Shown: positions 1 through 6,127, counted from the stretch's first letter. The stretch: 7,235 nt of DNA from an uncultured Cocleimonas sp. (GCA_937974135.1 CALJIH010000263.1:1-7235); one strand, 5' to 3'. Made by a program: numbers and translations. The notes: generated by a model from the sequence alone, not told the origin.

Positions 1-392
1 CTGGAATTCTCGACATAAACGAATTACTGCAATCAATGTCACCTCAAATTCAACAGGGTGAATTCGTGTTCTGTACTGTGGAGGGTCAATTAAGCGATCA
101 CGCGCAGTTAAACCCTTTAGGAACTTTTATTGAAGATGAAGGATTGACGCTGATTCTTGAGAAAAATAGTGCTGATAAAGCTAATATCTCGTATGAGGGT
201 ATATTCAAACAAATTACACTTACCGTACATTCCAGTCTTGAAGCGGTAGGGTTAACTGCTGCGGTTGCGAATAAACTTAGTGATAAGGGTATTAGCGCAA
301 ATGTAGTTGCGGCTTATTATCATGACCATATTTTTGTACAGGCTGAAAAAGCAGATGAGGCATTATCAGCTTTGCAGGAGTTTTCTGATTAA
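1..392 (+). CDS. ACT-domain protein, COG3602/ACT_7 type (5' end outside window)
   Basis: A small, probably cytoplasmic protein of the tandem-ACT type. ACT domains usually bind small ligands such as amino acids, but no ligand or pathway is assigned to this family, so the role is unknown. The first ATG in view is at 36, but the frame is open to the left edge and reads GILDINELLQS before that Met. This matches the usual N-terminus of the family (a short leader with LL..M.P, then G[E/D]FVFCTV), so the gene very likely starts just outside the window and the Met at 36 is internal. Bases 1-2 (ct) would fit a Ser codon after a start Met, putting the ATG about four bases upstream; this is inference. 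Visible landmarks counted from the Met at 36 are FVFCTVEG (11-18) and the second ACT half from ITLTVHSS through GLTAAVANKLSDKGISANVVAAYYHDHIFV. The gene converges on truD. Confidence 0.8.
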   Translation, partial: GILDINELLQSMSPQIQQGEFVFCTVEGQLSDHAQLNPLGTFIEDEGLTLILEKNSADKANISYEGIFKQITLTVHSSLEAVGLTAAVANKLSDKGISANVVAAYYHDHIFVQAEKADEALSALQEFSD

Positions 393-411
393 ACCCAAAT
401 TAACTTAACAG

Positions 412-444
412 AAAAGACACCCCCCTACTTTTATGTGGTTTTGA
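412..444 (+). repeat. Dispersed C6 repeat, copy 1
   Basis: The core ACACCCCCCTACTTTT lies at 417-432. AAAAG (412-416) and CTTTT (428-432) form a 5-bp inverted repeat around it. A conserved tail, GGTTTTGA (437-444), is shared with copy 2. It lies about 20 bp after the ACT-protein stop, in the gap between two convergent genes. I do not recognise the family. Confidence 0.8.
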
Positions 445-450
445 CAAACC

Positions 451-521
451 TTACCCTTCGAGCCAGCTGAAACTGTTGTTTCGGCTGAATGATATTACCT
501 TTTCGTCTTTTGAAAAGGTAA
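451..521. repeat. REP-like segment with two tandem hairpins
   Basis: CTTCGAGCCAGCTGA (456-470) resembles the complement of TTGAGCTGGTCGAAG found inside copy 4 at 5256-5270. Two hairpins follow. The first pairs CAGCTGAAAC (464-473) with GTTTCGGCTG (478-487) around a TGTT loop, 10 bp with one G-U pair. The second pairs TTACCTTTTC (495-504) with GAAAAGGTAA (512-521), 10 bp without mismatch, around a 7-base loop. Neither is followed by a proper T-run on either strand, so they look like REP-type structure rather than classical terminators. They could still stabilise the 3' ends of the convergent ACT-protein and truD transcripts. Confidence 0.55.
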
Positions 522-581
522 ATTGAGCATACAAGGGTGAGGCGCGGCCGAATAACTTATGCAAAGCTACGCATTTTCTAG

Positions 582-1607
582 TTAATTAAATTCACCGATC
601 TCGCTTAAAACAGAAGTGGCATAAGCACCTTGTGGCAAGCTAAATGCCAAAACAATGGTTTCAGCATCTATCATTTCATAATTCAAATCGCGTACAGGTA
701 AACGTAAAGCACGCCGTTCTTGTTTTAAACCATTCACTTCTAAACCATCGCATAACAATTTGAATTTATTTGCTATTTTCTCTTCAAATTCTGCAACGGT
801 ATGTTGTGTTGCTAATCGTCCACGACCCCACAATGCGCCGCTGGGGTGAATATCAAAACTATTCAAACGTTGGGTAATTTCCACGTCTACTGGCTGGCTA
901 AAACTAGAATTAGAACCTTCTAATATAAATACGTCGCCATCCAATGCTTGATTCCAACTACCCTCCGATACACGAGCAGATAGAATATGATTGAAAATCC
1001 AAGAGCGTGCTGCGGATAAATAGATACTGCGCAAATTTCGATCTTTGAGTTTAAAATCGCCGGCAAACCACTTTTGTGCTTTTTCGACGTTTAAGCCATT
1101 ATGACCAAAACGTTGCACACCGTAGTAGTTAGGAACACCCTGCTCTTTGATACGATTGATAGCTTCGGCTAATTCAGATTCAGCACCTTGGAAATCACGA
1201 ATAGTTAATTTAAATTGATTACCTTTTAGCGCACCGCGTTTGAGTTTTCGATCATGACGATGCTCAGCTCGAACTTCAACAGAGACTAAGCCTTTTTCCT
1301 GCAATCCTTGTTGCCAATCTGGCGCTTCACGACCAGGCATTTGCACACTAAACCATTGAGTTGTGACTGCATTACGATCTTTCATCCCCGCGAAACTTAC
1401 ATCCCGCCGTGGAACGTTAGCGATTTGTGCCAGATGTTTCGCCACCCAATCGGTATTTTCACCCGTTTTTTGTATCTTTAACCAAACATGTTCACCTACA
1501 CCTGATGGCGTGAACTGTTGGATTTCATCGACTTGAAAGTCTTCATTGTGTTTGCGAATACGGCCAGATAGCTGACTGTTGTTGTTAACTTTGTGAAATG
1601 TCGACAT
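582..1607 (-). CDS. truD: tRNA pseudouridine(13) synthase TruD
   Basis: TruD isomerises uridine 13 to pseudouridine in certain tRNAs, in the cytoplasm. The product has 341 residues, close to the family norm. The signature FAGMKDRNAVTTQW spans residues 72-85, with the catalytic aspartate at D77. Other hallmarks are the N-terminal NEDFQVDE (21-28), LKRGALKGNQF (122-132) with the conserved Asn130 and Phe132, and VPNYYGVQRFG (158-168). No key residue is missing. In E. coli truD sits in the surE/ispDF cluster; here it stands alone, convergent with the ACT-protein gene. No other start is possible nearby: upstream in frame there is no ATG, GTG or TTG before a stop at 1641-1643. The ATG has no Shine-Dalgarno sequence, and a TATACT hexamer lies 7 bases before it, suggesting a leaderless mRNA. 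Confidence 0.96.
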   Translation of the reverse strand: MSTFHKVNNNSQLSGRIRKHNEDFQVDEIQQFTPSGVGEHVWLKIQKTGENTDWVAKHLAQIANVPRRDVSFAGMKDRNAVTTQWFSVQMPGREAPDWQQGLQEKGLVSVEVRAEHRHDRKLKRGALKGNQFKLTIRDFQGAESELAEAINRIKEQGVPNYYGVQRFGHNGLNVEKAQKWFAGDFKLKDRNLRSIYLSAARSWIFNHILSARVSEGSWNQALDGDVFILEGSNSSFSQPVDVEITQRLNSFDIHPSGALWGRGRLATQHTVAEFEEKIANKFKLLCDGLEVNGLKQERRALRLPVRDLNYEMIDAETIVLAFSLPQGAYATSVLSEIGEFN

Positions 1608-1614
1608 GCGCGCG

Positions 1615-1620
1615 AGTATA
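1615..1620 (-). promoter_or_regulatory. Candidate -10 box for leaderless truD
   Basis: On the minus strand TATACT (5 of 6 matches to TATAAT) ends 7 bases before the truD ATG, so transcription would begin at or next to the start codon. No convincing -35 hexamer is present at the standard distance (the best is AGTTTT), so the call rests on the -10 box and on the lack of a Shine-Dalgarno sequence. Confidence 0.4.
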
Positions 1621-1657
1621 ATTAGGAAAACGCAACAAAACTATCAATAAGCAGAAT

Positions 1658-1692
1658 AAAAAAGACACCCCCCTACTTTTTGATGGTTTTGA
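1658..1692 (+). repeat. Dispersed C6 repeat, copy 2
   Basis: The core ACACCCCCCTACTTTT is at 1665-1680, flanked by a 6-bp inverted repeat AAAAAG (1659-1664) and CTTTTT (1676-1681). The tail GATGGTTTTGA (1682-1692) matches the end of copy 1. It lies between two minus-strand genes, 3' of the SdrD-B-like gene and upstream of truD, yet reads in the + direction like the other copies. Confidence 0.8.
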
Positions 1693-1713
1693 AATCTAAC
1701 CCGCTTTCAATCT

Positions 1714-2127
1714 TTAAAAAACAATCCCAAAATTAATCTTATTTAATCCCGAATTTGATAAACGCATCAATCGCGGATTTTCAGTGGTGATTTTTGCCCC
1801 TTGCGGCAAGCTTGAGATATCGAGCTTTAATAATTGATTTTGTCCATAAGGGAGAATTGAGGTGATACCATCTGGTATATGGAAACGCCCATAACCATCG
1901 GTTTCTAATACTAGTCCTGTGACAGTCGCAATACGCACACCCGGTATACCTGTTTCACCGTCATCTAGATATCCATTTACATTGGCATCATGAAATACTT
2001 TACCAATGATTGTACCTTGATTAAAAACAGGATCATTATTCACTGATGAGTTAGCACTGAGCGGAAGCATTAACATCGGGGTTAATAGTAAAAGCGTCAT
2101 TTGTGCATACCGCATGTTGAATTTCAT
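1714..2127 (-). CDS. Small exported protein with a single SdrD-B-like domain
   Basis: The 137-residue product has a signal peptide (hydrophobic 10-22, likely cut near A25) and one beta-sandwich domain of the SdrD-B/prealbumin-like type. Residues 42-64 carry the typical start, GKVFHDANVNGYLDDGE followed by TGIPGV; the Asp/Asn/Glu pattern D47, N49, N51, D55, E58 suggests a calcium-binding loop. TDGYGRFHIP (77-86) is the second hallmark. The C-terminal part with LLKLD (99-103), SLPQG (106-110) and TTENPR (114-119), ending in NFG, resembles, from memory, a module in long DUF11/OmpA-type surface proteins of Proteobacteria. Here it stands alone with its own start and stop, so it may be a small periplasmic or surface protein or a remnant of a larger gene. 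The start has only a weak CGGAA ribosome site; M5 (2115) is an alternative. Function unknown. Confidence 0.75.
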   Translation of the reverse strand: MKFNMRYAQMTLLLLTPMLMLPLSANSSVNNDPVFNQGTIIGKVFHDANVNGYLDDGETGIPGVRIATVTGLVLETDGYGRFHIPDGITSILPYGQNQLLKLDISSLPQGAKITTENPRLMRLSNSGLNKINFGIVF

Positions 2128-2166
2128 AGTATAAATTCCGTTTATATTCTATGTTTTCAGCTTAGC

Positions 2167-2194
2167 TAAATAGTCTGTGCTTGCCTGTTTTCAA
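2167..2194 (-). promoter_or_regulatory. Possible promoter of the SdrD-B-like gene
   Basis: On the minus strand TTGAAA (complement of 2189-2194) is followed after 16 bases by TATTTA (complement of 2167-2172), about 40 bases before the start codon. The -10 match is poor, but the 107-bp gap from the upstream PLP-enzyme gene makes an independent promoter plausible. Confidence 0.25.
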
Positions 2195-2234
2195 GGTATC
2201 AGGTGCAGTAGCTTGATGATAATTGGTTACTTGG

Positions 2235-3212
2235 CTATGGAATACTGCCGTTTTCTAAATAATCATCAATTCGTTTCCATGCGTTGAGGCCACCTAAGGT
2301 TTCCACTCTCTGCTGCATGCCGCGCCAACCTTGCAAACCTCCACTATGAATCAGGGTAATAGATTGATCTGATAAAAACTCACCTGCTTCAATTTGTTGA
2401 ATAACGTAACGACACATTTTACTAGTATGGATGGGATCGAGCAGAATGCCTGTTTGTTCTAACCAGTTCATAATAAATGCTAATAGAGGTTTATCAAACT
2501 TTGCATAGCCGCCAAAATCCGCTTGATATAAAGAATAATTTGGCTTTTTCATACCTAATTGTTCGGCATTGATAAAAGCATCAATCCTTGATTTTAAGGT
2601 GTCATCTTTTAAGACCGAATACACATTTAATTGCTGATTACCCGATAAACCACATGCCAAACCCGCTGCAGTAGCGCCCGTTCCGCTGGCAACTGCTAAA
2701 ATACTATTTGCGTGATTTAAACACGCTAGATCAATATCACGCGCTATTTGCGCACAACCTTGAATGGCTAATTGACTGCTTCCACCCTCTGGAATGATTA
2801 ATACATCAGGATATTGTTGCTGTAAATTTTGCAAATATTGCGGATCATTTCGACGTTTATATTCGGTACGATTGATAAAAACTAAGCGCATACCTGCTGT
2901 TTGTGCTTCGCTGAGTGTTGGGTTTTGCGCATACTCAGGCTCACCCCGAATTAAACCTATAGACGAGATTTGATGTTTTTGTGCTAATAATGCGAGCGCA
3001 TGAATATGATTAGAAAATGCACCACCAAAGCTCAGTATCTGTTTGTAATTATTAGCTTTTGCGTTTGCTATTATGGGTCTAAGTTTGTAGATTTTATTGC
3101 CGCTGGCAAATTTGTTGATTTGATTTAGACGCGCCATTCTTAAGCATATATTGCTATTTTTACTACCGACATAGTTAATTTTTTGTAGGTTTAATGGAGT
3201 TGTTGTTGGCAT
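2235..3212 (-). CDS. PLP-dependent enzyme, ACC deaminase/D-cysteine desulfhydrase family
   Basis: A fold-type II pyridoxal-phosphate enzyme of COG2515, expected in the cytoplasm. Family members deaminate 1-aminocyclopropane-1-carboxylate or release sulfide and ammonia from D-cysteine; which applies here cannot be read from the sequence. Numbered from the ATG at 3212 (325 residues), the PLP lysine is K40 in SGNKIYKLRP, the next conserved block is SFGGAFSNHIHALA (61-74) with Ser67-Asn68, the phosphate loop is ASGTGATAAGLA (175-186), and the C-terminal block is HSGGLQGW (289-296). The SNQ and HTGGLFALFAY-like signatures of true ACC deaminases are altered, so ACC deaminase is unlikely; a D-cysteine desulfhydrase-like enzyme fits better. 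The frame can also start at TTG 3224 (four residues longer), but neither start has a good ribosome site and ATG is preferred. The gene is divergent from the cytochrome gene. Confidence 0.87.
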   Translation of the reverse strand: MPTTTPLNLQKINYVGSKNSNICLRMARLNQINKFASGNKIYKLRPIIANAKANNYKQILSFGGAFSNHIHALALLAQKHQISSIGLIRGEPEYAQNPTLSEAQTAGMRLVFINRTEYKRRNDPQYLQNLQQQYPDVLIIPEGGSSQLAIQGCAQIARDIDLACLNHANSILAVASGTGATAAGLACGLSGNQQLNVYSVLKDDTLKSRIDAFINAEQLGMKKPNYSLYQADFGGYAKFDKPLLAFIMNWLEQTGILLDPIHTSKMCRYVIQQIEAGEFLSDQSITLIHSGGLQGWRGMQQRVETLGGLNAWKRIDDYLENGSIP

Positions 3213-3250
3213 GAGAAAGGTCAATTAAATCAAAACGAAAATAGTGGAGA

Positions 3251-3280
3251 TTGCTTAGATTAGAATTAATCTGATATTAC
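3251..3280 (+). promoter_or_regulatory. Candidate cytochrome promoter with palindromic operator
   Basis: TTGCTT (3251-3256) and an extended -10, TGATATTAC (3272-3280, hexamer TATTAC 3275-3280), are 18 bases apart. The spacer is filled by a perfect inverted repeat, AGATTA-gaat-TAATCT (3257-3272), in a position typical of repressor binding. Start of transcription would be near 3287, leaving a leader of about 54 bases. The hexamers are only moderately good, and the palindrome is AT-rich and could be chance. It also lies upstream of the divergent PLP-enzyme gene. Confidence 0.35.
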
Positions 3281-3340
3281 TGTACACTAAACGAGAAAAG
3301 CTAATTAAACAAAATAATAATTTTCGCAAATGAGGACTCT

Positions 3341-3658
3341 ATGATGACTAAAGTTTTACAAGTTTCAGTGATATCTATGGTACTTTTAAGCACTTCAACT
3401 TTTGCAGTGGCAAACGAAGATGTGGGCAAAAAAACCTATAACCAAGTATGTTCTGCTTGTCATGACAGCGGTGCGGCAGGTGCACCAGAATTAGGTGATA
3501 AATTTGCTTGGAAATCTCGAATTAAAAAAGGCAAAGATGCTTTGTACTCTTCTGCTCTAAATGGTTTTGGCGGGATGCCAGCCAGAGGTGGAATGTCATC
3601 ACTTACTGACGCACAAGTAAAAGCCGTTGTAAATTATATGATTGCAAAAGGTAGTTAA
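3341..3658 (+). CDS. Cytochrome c5-type class I c-type cytochrome, periplasmic
   Basis: A small periplasmic electron carrier with one covalently bound haem. Residues 1-24 form a Sec signal peptide ending AVA before NEDVGKK. The haem site is CSACH (C37, C40, H41), and the likely sixth ligand is M79 in GGMPARGG. GKKTYNQVCSACHDSG, GAPELGDK, LNGFGGMP and the terminal helix VKAVVNYM are typical of the c5 family, as is the length of 105 residues. It should pass electrons between a quinol-oxidising complex and a terminal oxidase or other periplasmic reductase; the partner is not visible here. Two ATG codons are adjacent, at 3341 and 3344. The GAGGA ribosome site (3332-3336) is 4 bases from the first and 7 from the second, so the second may be the real start. 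The gene is followed by its own hairpin terminator, so it is probably monocistronic. Confidence 0.93.
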   Translation: MMTKVLQVSVISMVLLSTSTFAVANEDVGKKTYNQVCSACHDSGAAGAPELGDKFAWKSRIKKGKDALYSSALNGFGGMPARGGMSSLTDAQVKAVVNYMIAKGS

Positions 3659-3659
3659 T

Positions 3660-3694
3660 AAAACCTTTAAAAAAGCATCTATTAGAGGTTTTTT
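3660..3694 (+). terminator. Intrinsic terminator after the cytochrome gene
   Basis: AAAACCTTTAA (3660-3670) pairs with TTAGAGGTTTT (3682-3692), 11 bp with one G-U pair and an 11-base loop. A run of six T (3689-3694) closes it. The stem is AT-rich but begins one base after the stop codon and matches the usual geometry. Confidence 0.7.
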
Positions 3695-3790
3695 AACATT
3701 TATTATTGAATTTGAGAATAAAAAAGGATTTATCATTTAACCAGTTTTTAAGGTAAAGTTAGGCGCATTCTACCCCCAACAGGAATACGC

Positions 3791-4489
3791 ATGGCTCGCC
3801 AAACAGATCTAATTGCCCCTTCAATTCTCTCTGCTAATTTTGCTCGTTTAGGCGAGGAAGTCGACAATGTCATTATGTCTGGTGCTGACATCGTGCATTT
3901 TGATGTGATGGATAACCACTACGTGCCAAATCTAACCATTGGCCCATTAGTCTGTGAGGCGTTGCGCAAACACGGCGTAACAGCAGATATCGATGTACAT
4001 TTAATGGTTAAACCTGTCGATCGTATTATTCCTGATTTTGCTGAAGCCGGAGCAAGTTATATCTCATTTCACCCTGAAGCATCAGAGCATATTGATCGCA
4101 CCTTACAGATGATCCGCGAATACGACTGTAAAGCAGGCTTGGTTTTTAATCCAGCCACACCCTTAGATGTGCTTGAATATGTGATGGATAAGGTCGATCT
4201 AATTCTGCTGATGTCGGTGAATCCTGGTTTTGGTGGTCAAAGCTTTATTCCCTCAACATTAAATAAGCTTCGCCAAGTTCGAAAAATGATTGATGATTCT
4301 GGTTATAACATCCGTCTTGAAGTGGATGGTGGTGTTAAAGTCACTAACGTACAAGAAATCAAAGAAGCTGGTGCAGATATGTTTGTGGCCGGTTCAGCCA
4401 TATTCGGTGCCGCTGAGGAGCATGATAAAAACCATTACAACAGCATAATCGGTGCATTTAGAGGCCAGTTAGTAATGGCTAAAGTCTAA
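3791..4489 (+). CDS. rpe: Ribulose-phosphate 3-epimerase
   Basis: This cytoplasmic metalloenzyme interconverts D-ribulose 5-phosphate and D-xylulose 5-phosphate in the pentose phosphate pathway, and in the Calvin cycle where present. The TIM barrel is complete at 232 residues. Visible motifs are SILSANFARLGEEV (11-24), VHFDVMDNHYVPNLTIGP (35-52) with metal ligand H36 and catalytic D38, DVHLMV (68-73) with ligand H70, the phosphate loop MSVNPGFGGQSF (141-152), EVDGGV (177-182) with catalytic D179, and AGSAIFG (200-206). The start has a clear AGGA ribosome site (3781-3784), six bases before the ATG. In many gammaproteobacteria rpe is followed by gph, sometimes with trpS or trpE; here it is followed by a dispersed repeat and a GST gene, so that arrangement is not kept. 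Confidence 0.97.
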   Translation: MARQTDLIAPSILSANFARLGEEVDNVIMSGADIVHFDVMDNHYVPNLTIGPLVCEALRKHGVTADIDVHLMVKPVDRIIPDFAEAGASYISFHPEASEHIDRTLQMIREYDCKAGLVFNPATPLDVLEYVMDKVDLILLMSVNPGFGGQSFIPSTLNKLRQVRKMIDDSGYNIRLEVDGGVKVTNVQEIKEAGADMFVAGSAIFGAAEEHDKNHYNSIIGAFRGQLVMAKV

Positions 4490-4502
4490 GGTTTTATTTA
4501 TC

Positions 4503-4525
4503 AAAAAAGACACCCCCCTACTTTT
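4503..4525 (+). repeat. Dispersed C6 repeat, copy 3
   Basis: The core ACACCCCCCTACTTTT (4510-4525) is identical to copies 1, 2 and 5. Arms AAAAG (4505-4509) and CTTTT (4521-4525) flank the C-tract. The tail GGGTTTATGA only loosely resembles that of copies 1 and 2. It begins about 14 bp after the rpe stop. Confidence 0.8.
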
Positions 4526-4597
4526 AAGGGTTTATGATCGAAGAAAGCACCGCAAAGGGAATATGTCTGTTTAATGCTTAAAGATTAGAGGAAAGCT

Positions 4598-5233
4598 ATG
4601 ACGATTGCTCTGTATTATTCATCTGGTTCGTGCTCGCTTGCACCGCATATTATTCTCAATGAAATCGGAGAACCGTTTGAGCTTCGTGAATTCTCAACCG
4701 CCAAAGGTGCTAATTTTTCTGAGGAATATATTGCGATTAATCCGAAAGCGAGAATACCAGTATTGGCGATCGATGATTACATTGTCACTGAAAACCCAGC
4801 AATACTCACAGTTTTAGGTAAACACTTCCCAAATGCAGCGCTGTACCCCAACAACAATCCTCAACTCGAATCCCGTTGCTTAGAGTTATTAGCATGGTCA
4901 TCTAATACTGTTCACGTGGCATTTGCTCAAATCTTTCGACCAGAACGTTACGTACTTAATGATGATGATTTTGCACTAGTAAAAGCAAGCGGTAAGGTGA
5001 ATTATGCGCAGTGTTTATCTGAAATTGAGGCAATCCTGAAAAAACAAAAATATGCCTTAGGTGATAACTTTAGTGTGGTCGACCCATTCTGGTTAGTCTT
5101 TTATCGTTGGGGATTAGTAGCAGAATTTGATATGAGACAACAATATCCAGCCTATACTCAACATATCGAACGCTTGTGTAAGCGAGACAGTGTAAAAAAA
5201 GCCTTAAACACCGAAGGGTTAAGCGTTTGGTAA
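4598..5233 (+). CDS. Glutathione S-transferase, beta-class type
   Basis: A cytoplasmic glutathione S-transferase-family enzyme of 211 residues, the normal family length. The N-terminal thioredoxin-like domain spans about 1-80. It has YYSSGSCSLAPHI (6-18), whose C12 lines up with the glutathione-linking cysteine of bacterial beta-class enzymes (Cys10 in E. coli GstA). The cis-proline is P54 in ARIPVLAIDD, and the glutathione-contacting pair is E65-N66 in TENPAIL, where the second residue is more often Ser or Gly. The helical C-terminal domain (about 88-205) carries the N-capping box-like FSVVDPFW (157-164), which has VVD where ADPYL-like sequences are usual. Substrates cannot be told from sequence. 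The ribosome site AGAGGA (4587-4592) is five bases before the ATG. The nearest neighbours are repeats on both sides; there is no sign of an operon. Confidence 0.9.
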   Translation: MTIALYYSSGSCSLAPHIILNEIGEPFELREFSTAKGANFSEEYIAINPKARIPVLAIDDYIVTENPAILTVLGKHFPNAALYPNNNPQLESRCLELLAWSSNTVHVAFAQIFRPERYVLNDDDFALVKASGKVNYAQCLSEIEAILKKQKYALGDNFSVVDPFWLVFYRWGLVAEFDMRQQYPAYTQHIERLCKRDSVKKALNTEGLSVW

Positions 5234-5240
5234 ATGCATT

Positions 5241-5290
5241 AAAAAGACAGTTCTGTTGAGCTGGTCGAAGACACTCCCTACTTTTGATGA
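5241..5290 (+). repeat. Dispersed C6 repeat, copy 4, interrupted
   Basis: A degenerate core, ACACTCCCTACTTTT (5271-5285), lacks one base of the C-tract and has a T in it; it is followed by GATGA as in copy 2. The expected left arm AAAAAGACA is present but displaced to 5241-5249. Between them lies a segment containing TTGAGCTGGTCGAAG (5256-5270). AAGACA occurs at both ends (5244-5249 and 5268-5273). Removing 5250-5273 restores a continuous AAAAAGACAC...TACTTTT unit, so the copy looks interrupted by a 24-bp insert. Confidence 0.7.
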
Positions 5291-5402
5291 ATTACCTGTA
5301 ATTAGTTTGAATTATTTAACAAAAAATTGATCTATAAACTCGTAAAATCACGTACATAGCATATACACATTAATAACAACCTAAATCGATAGGAAAATCA
5401 AC

Positions 5403-5999
5403 ATGAAGAATAAACTTGGTATCTTTTTATTCACTTTTTTCAGTCTATTTGCAACGTCGCAAGCATTGGCAGCAAAAACAGTATTAGCGGGTGGCTGTTT
5501 TTGGTGCATGGAATCTGACTTTGAAAAACTTAAAGGCGTGACTGATGTTGTCTCTGGTTTCTCTGGTGGCACCGTAAAGAATCCAACCTACAGAGGTAAT
5601 CACAAAGGCCATTACGAAGTGGTTGAAATTACCTATGACCCCAAGATAGTAAGTTATAAAGAGATCCTTGATCACTACTGGGTAAATATCGATCCATTTG
5701 ATGCGCGTGGCCAATTTTGTGATAAAGGTTTTGAATACTTAAGCGCTATTTTTGTTGCTAATGAAGCCGAAAGGAAGATAGCAGAAGAAACAAAAAAAGC
5801 GGTTGAAAAACAATTTCCAAATAATAAAGTGGTTACACCAATCTTAAATGCAGCAAAATTCTGGCCTATCATTGGCGCCGAGGGTAAAAAGCATCAGGAT
5901 TTCTACAAAAAGAGTCCGATTAGATACAAATATTACAGATCAGGCTGCGGTCGCGATCAGCGTTTAAAGCAAATTTGGGGGGATAAAGCCACTCACTAA
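5403..5999 (+). CDS. msrA: Exported peptide-methionine (S)-S-oxide reductase MsrA
   Basis: MsrA reduces the S-epimer of methionine sulfoxide in proteins and so repairs oxidative damage. Residues 1-23 form a Sec signal peptide (hydrophobic 5-17, ALA cleavage site), so the enzyme should act in the periplasm. The catalytic block GGCFWCMESDFEKL spans 30-43, with nucleophile C32 and a second cysteine C35. GHYEVVEITYDP (69-80) supplies the conserved E72. The segment from DPFDARG (98-104) through the Asp/Tyr of DKGFEYLSAIF (107-117) supplies D107 and Y112, and HQDFY (164-168) follows. C106 and the C-terminal C182 (RSGCGRDQ) are candidates for resolving cysteines. The length of 198 residues fits an MsrA domain plus signal peptide. 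The ribosome site AGGA (5391-5394) is eight bases before the ATG. A strong terminator follows, so the gene ends its transcript. No MsrB is visible. Confidence 0.94.
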   Translation: MKNKLGIFLFTFFSLFATSQALAAKTVLAGGCFWCMESDFEKLKGVTDVVSGFSGGTVKNPTYRGNHKGHYEVVEITYDPKIVSYKEILDHYWVNIDPFDARGQFCDKGFEYLSAIFVANEAERKIAEETKKAVEKQFPNNKVVTPILNAAKFWPIIGAEGKKHQDFYKKSPIRYKYYRSGCGRDQRLKQIWGDKATH

Positions 6000-6024
6000 T
6001 TCGGTTTAAAAAAACAAAGACAGT

Positions 6025-6060
6025 AAGCGTTTCTCTTTACAATAGGAGGAACGCTTTTTT
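6025..6060 (+). terminator. Strong intrinsic terminator after msrA
   Basis: Bases 6025-6037 pair with 6044-6056 in a 13-bp stem with two G-U pairs, built on AAGCGTT and AACGCTT, with a 6-base loop (tacaat). Six T residues (6055-6060) follow. It starts 26 bp after the msrA stop and separates msrA from the cysteine-cluster gene. Confidence 0.88.
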
Positions 6061-6087
6061 ATTGGATAAATGTAATAACTTTTAACA

Positions 6088-6116
6088 TTCAACATATATT
6101 AAAAGTAGACTAGAAT
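6088..6116 (+). promoter_or_regulatory. Candidate promoter of the cysteine-cluster gene
   Basis: TTCAAC (6088-6093) and TAGAAT (6111-6116, 5 of 6 matches) are 17 bases apart. Transcription would start near 6123, giving a leader of about 43 bases that contains repeat copy 5. The -35 match is weak. The terminator just upstream makes a promoter in this gap necessary. Confidence 0.4.
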
Positions 6117-6127
6117 AGTTGTTAAAT

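Noticed and set aside
412..432. The repeat core as an ordinary intrinsic terminator
   Set aside because: The only pairing is AAAAG with CTTTT around an 11-base loop, too weak for termination, and orientation does not follow the genes.
3213..3224. TTG start for the PLP enzyme at 3224
   Set aside because: It adds only four residues, has no ribosome site, and an ATG follows at once. It remains possible.
5381..5872. Minus-strand open frames inside msrA
   Set aside because: They overlap a clearly coding msrA frame, have no ribosome sites and show no recognisable protein features.
6044..6053. AGGAGG as a ribosome binding site for a small gene after msrA
   Set aside because: It is the 3' arm of the msrA terminator hairpin and no ATG with a reasonable frame follows.
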